This document shows positions 62,324-64,000 of a DNA stretch of 64,000 bases, one piece after another. Source of the DNA: JAWQFO01 sp033436665 (GTDB lineage: Bacteria; Pseudomonadota; Alphaproteobacteria; Rhodobacterales; Rhodobacteraceae); contig NZ_JAWQFO010000003.1 in NCBI RefSeq assembly GCF_033436665.1, forward strand, positions 186,001 to 250,000, read 5' to 3'. The translations under genes and the position numbers were made by a program. A model generated the notes under the pieces. It was not told the origin of the DNA, searched no databases, and worked only from the letters and a program-made list of their open reading frames with translations. The number at the start of each line of letters is the position of its first letter. The first letter of the stretch is position 1.

Positions 62324-64000
62324 GTGCGGCGTATCTCCAGAGGGCGGAAACTGCTGTTGGGTACCGTCGCAGCCTGTGCCGGCGCCGCCGGCAGCATGAC
62401 GTATTTCGGCGCGCGCGCCCAGGAAGCACCGTATTTCCCTGTTTACTACGTCAACAGCCAGCCCAGCCTCAACTTCTACGGCCTGCCGGGTCTCGTGGAC
62501 ATGCCGAGCGCCTTCGCGATGCCCGACGCGCAATACGCGACGACCCTGTCCTATTTCGGCGGGATCACCCGCGGCACGCTCAGCTTCCAGTTCACGCCGT
62601 TCCTGTCGGGCAGCTTCCGCTACTCGCGGATCTCGGATTTCAACACGGGTGGCTTCGAGAACTACTACGACCGGAACTTCGACGTGCGCCTGCGCGTGCT
62701 CAAGGAAGGTCAGTACGCGCCCGAACTGACCATCGGCCTTCAGGACCTCGCCGGCACCGGGATTTCCTCGGCGGAATACATCGTGGCGTCGAAGAGCTTT
62801 TCCGTTCCCTCGGTCGGCAGCGGCAACGGGTCGGTCCGGGTGACCGCGGGTCTCGGCTGGGGCCGGCTTGGCAGCGCCGGCAGCATCGGGTCGACCGGCA
62901 CGCGCCCGAACGTCGATCTCAGCGGGCAGGGCGGCGAGTTCTCCACGGACCAGTGGTTCCGCGGCGATTTCGCGCCCTTCGCCGGTGTCGAGTGGCAGGT
63001 CAACGACCGGATCGGTCTGAAGGCGGAATACTCCTCGGACGCCTATTTTCGGGAAACCGAGCGCCGCGACGTTTTCGACAAGGACTCGCGCTTCAACTTC
63101 GGAGCCGAGTACCAGGTGACCGACGCCCTCCGCGTCGGTGCCTACTATCTCTACGGCAGCGAGGTCGGTGTCTCGGCCCAGTGGCAGATCAACCCGCGCA
63201 AGCGCCTGACGCCCCTGCGCGTGCCCGCACCCGCGCCGGTGCCGCAGCGCCCATCGCGCAGCTCGAACCCCGAGTTGTGGTCGACGGAGTGGTCGACTTC
63301 CGAGAAGGCGCCGGGCTTTCTTGCCAAGCAGATGGACCCGCTTCTGCGGAACGAAGGTCTGCGGCTCGACTCGCTGACCGTGAGCGGCACGCAGGCCGAG
63401 TTGCGGTTCCTGAACCTGCGGTACGAATCCATCTCGAACGCGCTGGGTCGCGCGGCCCGCGTCATGGCCGCGACCATGCCGCCCTCGGTCGAGACCTTCC
63501 GGCTGGTCCCTGTCTCCGACGGGCTGGCGCTCTCGGCGGTGGTGATCCAACGCTCGGCGCTCGAACAGTACGAGTTCGCGCCGAACGCGGCCGGGGCACT
63601 GCTGGCCTCGACGGCCTTCGACGAGGCCGCGCCGTCCCTGCAGGACGCCTACACGCCCGAAGATACCTACCCGAACTTCACCTGGTCGTTGGCGCCCTAT
63701 CTCGCCACCAGCTATTTCGACCCGGACAAGCCGTTCCGGGCCGATGTCGGCCTTGCCCTGCGCGGCAAGTTCCGCCCGGCGCGTGGCTGGGTGCTGGCGG
63801 GGCAACTGCGGCACAGGCTCTTCGGGGACATCGCGGACGCCGAGGCGAATTCGGACTCCGTCCTGCCGCGCGTGCGCACCGATGCGACACTCTACGCGCG
63901 GGCCAGCGACACCTATATCGAGGACCTCTACGCCAGCTACCAATGGAAGATGAGCGAGGATGTCTATGCCCGCGTCTCGGCCGGGTATCTCGAGTCGATG
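62324..64000 (+). CDS. YjbH-domain outer-membrane exopolysaccharide protein (3' end missing)
   Basis: A frame open from GTG 62324 to the window end, 559 codons without a stop. A Sec signal peptide begins MRRISRGRKLLLGTVAACAG, with likely cleavage near ARAQE (about residue 33). The rest has repeated beta-strand-like stretches such as PSLNFYGLPGLVDMPSAFAM and a YjbH-type GLQDLAGTG region. YjbH-family proteins are predicted outer-membrane beta-barrels encoded with exopolysaccharide genes. The start codon is not certain. It is the last gene of the polysaccharide locus seen here; the continuation lies beyond the window. Confidence 0.88.
   Translation, partial: MRRISRGRKLLLGTVAACAGAAGSMTYFGARAQEAPYFPVYYVNSQPSLNFYGLPGLVDMPSAFAMPDAQYATTLSYFGGITRGTLSFQFTPFLSGSFRYSRISDFNTGGFENYYDRNFDVRLRVLKEGQYAPELTIGLQDLAGTGISSAEYIVASKSFSVPSVGSGNGSVRVTAGLGWGRLGSAGSIGSTGTRPNVDLSGQGGEFSTDQWFRGDFAPFAGVEWQVNDRIGLKAEYSSDAYFRETERRDVFDKDSRFNFGAEYQVTDALRVGAYYLYGSEVGVSAQWQINPRKRLTPLRVPAPAPVPQRPSRSSNPELWSTEWSTSEKAPGFLAKQMDPLLRNEGLRLDSLTVSGTQAELRFLNLRYESISNALGRAARVMAATMPPSVETFRLVPVSDGLALSAVVIQRSALEQYEFAPNAAGALLASTAFDEAAPSLQDAYTPEDTYPNFTWSLAPYLATSYFDPDKPFRADVGLALRGKFRPARGWVLAGQLRHRLFGDIADAEANSDSVLPRVRTDATLYARASDTYIEDLYASYQWKMSEDVYARVSAGYLESM

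Noticed and set aside
60449..63943. An 1,164-codon minus-strand frame opposite the FlaA1-type and YjbH genes
   Set aside because: Same shadow effect; both plus-strand genes have strong family motifs, and the minus frame has none.

Overview
The window is about 64 kb of high-GC chromosomal DNA from an alphaproteobacterium, most likely a Rhodobacteraceae (Roseobacter-group) member. The evidence is the linkage ubiB-ubiE / mutM-enoyl-CoA hydratase-rpsT-dnaA-dnaN-recF-gyrB, a gltD...gltB locus, the alphaproteobacterial form of threonine dehydrogenase without structural-zinc cysteines, and short hairpin-plus-GGATATTT intergenic repeats of a kind I associate with this family. There is no prophage, insertion sequence or CRISPR array. 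One run of 85 N (36698-36782) marks a scaffold gap.

Region 1 (1-8.6 kb) is amino-acid and acyl metabolism: the 3' part of serA, a small membrane protein, a cupin divergent from a LysR regulator, a metallophosphoesterase, and a minus-strand XRE-cupin regulator followed by kbl and tdh (threonine to glycine plus acetyl-CoA). A thiolase is divergent from the regulator. Region 2 (8.6-20.6 kb) is the replication and housekeeping core: ubiE-ubiB on the minus strand, then mutM, enoyl-CoA hydratase, rpsT, dnaA, dnaN, recF, a LysE-type exporter gene overlapping recF, and gyrB. A pair of perfect palindromes sits between dnaN and recF, and a long structured leader precedes dnaA.

Region 3 (20.9-28 kb) holds a two-TM protein with an orphan HlyD-type adaptor, a CPA-type antiporter, an orphan flavin-dependent tryptophan-halogenase-family gene, tRNA-Leu(CAG), an NDUFA9-like protein and uppP. 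Region 4 (28.2-40 kb) is glutamate synthase with two GFA-fold genes inserted between gltD and gltB, then mtgA, a GST, the assembly gap, queG and a lone HyuA-type ATPase. Region 5 (39.9-46.8 kb) has msrB-msrA (zinc-free MsrB) divergent from an exported glutathione-peroxidase-like protein, a DUF1254 protein, a methyltransferase, a DMT exporter, a ClpP paralogue, a cupin and an HU protein.

Region 6 (46.9-57.3 kb) has adenine deaminase-AMP nucleosidase (purine salvage), a VOC protein, topoisomerase IB, a class II aldolase-like protein, DUF1810, and an acyl-CoA dehydrogenase / NDP-forming acyl-CoA synthetase / enoyl-CoA hydratase set. Region 7 (57.4 kb to the end) is an exopolysaccharide locus: glycosyltransferase, epimerase, PglC-like phosphoglycosyl transferase, FlaA1/WbpM-type nucleotide-sugar dehydratase and the start of a YjbH outer-membrane protein that runs off the window.

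No single large undescribed system stands out. The observations most worth following are the GFA genes inside the glutamate synthase locus, the orphan halogenase, the dispersed hairpin/GGATATTT repeats, the dnaN-recF palindromes, and a threonine-operon regulator that appears to be made from a leaderless transcript and faces a good operator dyad.
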